Part shown: positions 25,731 through 27,543 of the stretch, piece by piece
Layout of the letters: each line of letters begins with the position of its first letter
How positions within the stretch are numbered: the stretch's first letter is position 1
Source: a virus
IMG/VR virus record: IMGVR_UViG_3300000576_000013
Location: 2,386-29,928 of that record
Strand: one strand, 5' to 3'
DNA length: 27,543 bases
Translations under genes and position numbers: made by a program
Notes under the pieces: generated by a model
The model's database searches: none
The model's input: only the letters and a program-made list of their open reading frames with translations
What the model was told of the DNA's origin: nothing

Positions 25731-26732
25731 CTATTGAACTCTTGGTAGGCCGGTAGGTGTTATCTGTCTTATACTAGGCAGCTCAAACGATTCTGCACCA
25801 TAGTCTTCTGCTGTATGTATGTCAGATTCTATCACGTTCATTTGCATTTGAACAGCTGCAGGTCTCCCACCTCGTAAGACAGAAACTCCATTCGGAGTAT
25901 AGTTTACGTTAAATGTCTGAACCATTGCAGTCTTGAAGAAATAATAAAAGTTTCCATCCAAACCAACAAAAAAGATATCAACCATAGAAGGATATCTGAA
26001 CATTGCACTTTGAGTCAGTTCACCTCTTACATATTGTGGCAGTATGTTTTTGTTGATAGTCTTTATCACTTCTTTAAGATTTACTGATTCATCAGATGTT
26101 TTGGGTGCAATTGTCCAGTTGAAGCTGTGAGACTTCATTTGAACGCCTTCGAATGAAAGAGCGGCTTTGGGATTCACAAATGTCCCCGTACCAGCATCAA
26201 CACTTCGTCCAATATCACCTGGAAGAGCTCTTCTCAAAGCAAATGCAGCATCAGAAGAAAATCTATTCAGTGCTGATGCATCACTGCTACCTGTCGTTAT
26301 TGTTTCAAACGCACCTTTTATTGCTTTATAAAACTCTTCACCGTCTGTCGCGGCTTTTGGTAATAATGATTCAATAGATCTTTGAACTGCATTCTGAAAA
26401 GTAGATAATTGCATACCCCCTCTAGAAGCAGCATCAGATAAAACTCTTGATATTATTTCGTTCATACTACCCTGATCAAATGGCTGGACTTTGACATTAA
26501 ATGTGTCTTGAATGTTTTCTGGTAACGGCAAGAAAATCGTATCACTAATATTGCTTTCTTCCAGCGAAGCAAAGTTTCTAGTAGAACCTGGAGCTCTGTA
26601 TTGATAATCTCTGAATAGCAAAAGCATTCCATAGTCAGCGTCTTCGAGAGGTACCTGAAGATTTCTCGGTGCTATATTTTCTGCTGCGGTTCTTACTGTT
26701 TCTCTTGCCGGTCTAAATCTATTTTGTGGCAT
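25731..26732 (-). CDS. 48: Baseplate tail-tube cap protein gp48
   Basis: This is a 333-aa protein (T4 gp48 has 364). The segment SHSFNWTIAPKTSDESVNLK (residues 201-220) aligns with T4 KVFTWDLTPRSTEDLM. The C-terminal QTFNVNYTPNGVSVLRGGRP and AVQMQMNVIESDIHTAEDYG segments align with T4 IRFDKTPNGNF and LEITMREIITL. gp48 sits on the hub with gp54 and starts tail-tube polymerisation; it has a tube-protein-like fold. It is the first gene of the minus-strand block. ATG 26732 follows AGGG with a short spacer, and a late-promoter-like motif lies 38 bases upstream. T4 keeps 48 next to 54, but no gp54 is visible here. Confidence 0.82.
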   Translation of the reverse strand: MPQNRFRPARETVRTAAENIAPRNLQVPLEDADYGMLLLFRDYQYRAPGSTRNFASLEESNISDTIFLPLPENIQDTFNVKVQPFDQGSMNEIISRVLSDAASRGGMQLSTFQNAVQRSIESLLPKAATDGEEFYKAIKGAFETITTGSSDASALNRFSSDAAFALRRALPGDIGRSVDAGTGTFVNPKAALSFEGVQMKSHSFNWTIAPKTSDESVNLKEVIKTINKNILPQYVRGELTQSAMFRYPSMVDIFFVGLDGNFYYFFKTAMVQTFNVNYTPNGVSVLRGGRPAAVQMQMNVIESDIHTAEDYGAESFELPSIRQITPTGLPRVQ

Positions 26733-26746
26733 ACTACCCTACTTGT

Positions 26747-26754
26747 GATAAATA
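26747..26754 (+). promoter_or_regulatory. Late-promoter-like motif for gp4 and downstream gene
   Basis: The plus strand reads GATAAATA, 111 bases before the gp4 start. It is the opposite-strand partner of the gp48 motif. A second, less exact candidate is TATAAAATA at 26836-26844, only 21 bases upstream of gp4, with one extra A compared with the consensus. Either could serve gp4. Confidence 0.5.
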
Positions 26755-26770
26755 GTCTTATGATTAGTTC

Positions 26771-26778
26771 TATTTATC
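26771..26778 (-). promoter_or_regulatory. Late-promoter-like motif for the baseplate operon
   Basis: The minus strand reads GATAAATA in the context TGATAAATAGAAC (26767-26779), identical over 13 bases to the motif in front of the left fibre gene. It is the only such element before gp48 and would drive the whole leftward block. It lies in an inverted repeat with a plus-strand copy. Confidence 0.6.
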
Positions 26779-26865
26779 AAGAAAAAAAGAAAATGTTTAA
26801 TGCTTCAGCATGAACCGACGATTTTTCTAGAAATCTATAAAATACTTGGGTCTCAGAGGTGCTAG

Positions 26866-27330
26866 ATGAGCTATAAAGGAAGGTTTAAGCCAAAAAATCC
26901 TGAAAAATATAAGGGTGACCCTACTCGCGTGATATACAGAAGTTTATGGGAATTGTCCCTAATGCGCAAGTTTGATTCGCATCCTGATATTGTCGAGTGG
27001 TCGTCGGAAGAGATTGCCATTCCGTATATGAACCCAGTGAAAGGAAAGACCAGTCGATATTTTCCTGATTTTGTGATCAAAAAACGAATTGGCGAGAATA
27101 AATATCAGATGATAATGATTGAAGTAAAACCGAAAAAACAAACAGCACCGCCAGACCCGTCAAAGAAGTATAATACGCCAACTGGCAGAGTGTCAAGAAG
27201 ATTTTTGAATGAAGCTGCAACATATGCAATAAACGAAGCAAAATGGAAGGCAGCAATGAGATACTGCAAAGAACGAAACATTCTTTTTCAAATATTTACA
27301 GAAGATCAAATTAAGCCACTAGGAAAGTAA
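26866..27330 (+). CDS. 4: Head-completion protein gp4 (gp50), nuclease-like fold
   Basis: This is a 154-aa protein, almost the same length as T4 gp4 (about 150 aa). The start SYKGRFKPKNPEKYKGDP and the segments YRSLWELSLMRKFD (24-37) and VEWSSEEIAIPY (43-54) are characteristic. RYFPDF with Asp68 and IEVKPKKQ with Glu86 and Lys88, together with Glu29 of the LWE motif, follow the E...D...ExK pattern of PD-(D/E)XK/TnsA-like nucleases. In T4, gp4 acts with gp2 in completing the DNA-filled head before tail joining; its biochemical activity is not shown by the sequence. The ATG at 26866 follows AGAGGTG. The gene diverges from gp48, and the next gene follows directly after the stop codon. Confidence 0.9.
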   Translation: MSYKGRFKPKNPEKYKGDPTRVIYRSLWELSLMRKFDSHPDIVEWSSEEIAIPYMNPVKGKTSRYFPDFVIKKRIGENKYQMIMIEVKPKKQTAPPDPSKKYNTPTGRVSRRFLNEAATYAINEAKWKAAMRYCKERNILFQIFTEDQIKPLGK

Positions 27331-27543
27331 ATGACATCCAAGATTTTTGACGACATATTAGTGAAAGGGATCAAGTCTGGTCAGATGCCAGCTAGATCCA
27401 GTACTGCACGTGAGTGGTTTAGAGAGAAAGCAAAAAGTATAGGTAGAGTTTCTGAAACTAGAATCCTTAGAGATGATACAGATAGACTCAAGAATCGCAC
27501 TGCGATAGGGAGGATGTATTTCTTTGTCTATGATGCAAAGCAT
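27331..27543 (+). CDS. 5' part of a protein, possibly gp2 DNA end protector
   Basis: The frame starts with ATG directly after the gp4 stop, preceded by AGGAAAG, and is open for 71 codons to the window end. It begins MTSKIFDDILVKGIKSGQMP and reaches RMYFFVYDAKH. It is basic, with Arg/Lys-rich helices at residues 20-60. In T4 the gene following 4 in this direction is gene 2, whose product protects DNA ends and completes the head; that synteny is the main reason for the suggestion. The sequence alone does not prove it, and it could be another conserved head or neck protein. Confidence 0.5.
   Translation, partial: MTSKIFDDILVKGIKSGQMPARSSTAREWFREKAKSIGRVSETRILRDDTDRLKNRTAIGRMYFFVYDAKH

Larger units (their letters stand above)
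26746..26779. repeat. Perfect 10-bp inverted repeat between gp48 and gp4
   Basis: TGATAAATAG at 26746-26755 and CTATTTATCA at 26770-26779 are exact reverse complements separated by 14 bases. Each arm contains a late-promoter-like motif pointing inward over the other. The rest of the 26733-26865 gap holds only an A-rich run and a short ATGC-TTCA-GCAT hairpin. Confidence 0.75.

Overview
The window is part of a large AT-rich myovirus genome of the T4 superfamily, most like the marine cyanophage/pelagiphage-type relatives of T4. The evidence is a nearly complete run of T4-type baseplate genes recognisable by protein family. There is no bacterial housekeeping gene, tRNA, insertion sequence or CRISPR array. 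The host cannot be read from this window.

Layout. From 26732 leftwards to 3337, one tightly packed minus-strand block encodes, in order of transcription: gp48 tail-tube cap; gp53 wedge; an unrecognised 83-aa protein; a gp27-like hub; a gp5-like spike with lysozyme; a 905-aa structural protein ending in an M15 peptidase; gp25; gp6; gp7; gp8; an 1806-aa gp10-region structural protein; a 59-aa coiled-coil-like protein; a collagen-like-repeat tail fibre (470 aa); and a tail-fibre assembly chaperone. Most junctions are overlaps or gaps of at most about 20 bases, with Shine-Dalgarno motifs inside the upstream gene, so translation is probably coupled. After a 109-base gap with its own late-promoter-like motif, a very long fibre gene (at least 1075 codons) runs off the left edge. 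On the right, two plus-strand genes diverge from gp48: the gp4 head-completion nuclease-like protein and the 5' end of a gene that may be gp2 (DNA end protector). T4 has the same neighbourhood (2-4-53).

How the genes work together. gp27-like hub plus gp5 spike form the central puncturing device. gp6, gp7, gp8, gp25 and gp53 form the six wedges. gp48 caps the hub where the tail tube starts. The 1806-aa protein and the fibres form the periphery and host-recognition layer. Two different wall-degrading domains lie in adjacent genes: a glycosidase-type tail lysozyme in the spike and a zinc peptidase in the next protein.

Most notable: overlapping, oppositely directed late-promoter motifs in a perfect 10-bp inverted repeat between gp48 and gp4, with the same 13-mer in front of the distal fibre gene; a shared dockerin/EF-hand-like module in two different baseplate proteins; three genes that start with TTG; a five-copy, mostly Cys-marked module in the left fibre; a small nested gene with a consensus late promoter inside it; and a spike with an acidic Pro/Ser linker and an extra C-terminal domain. 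I did not find a convincing novel defence or regulatory system.
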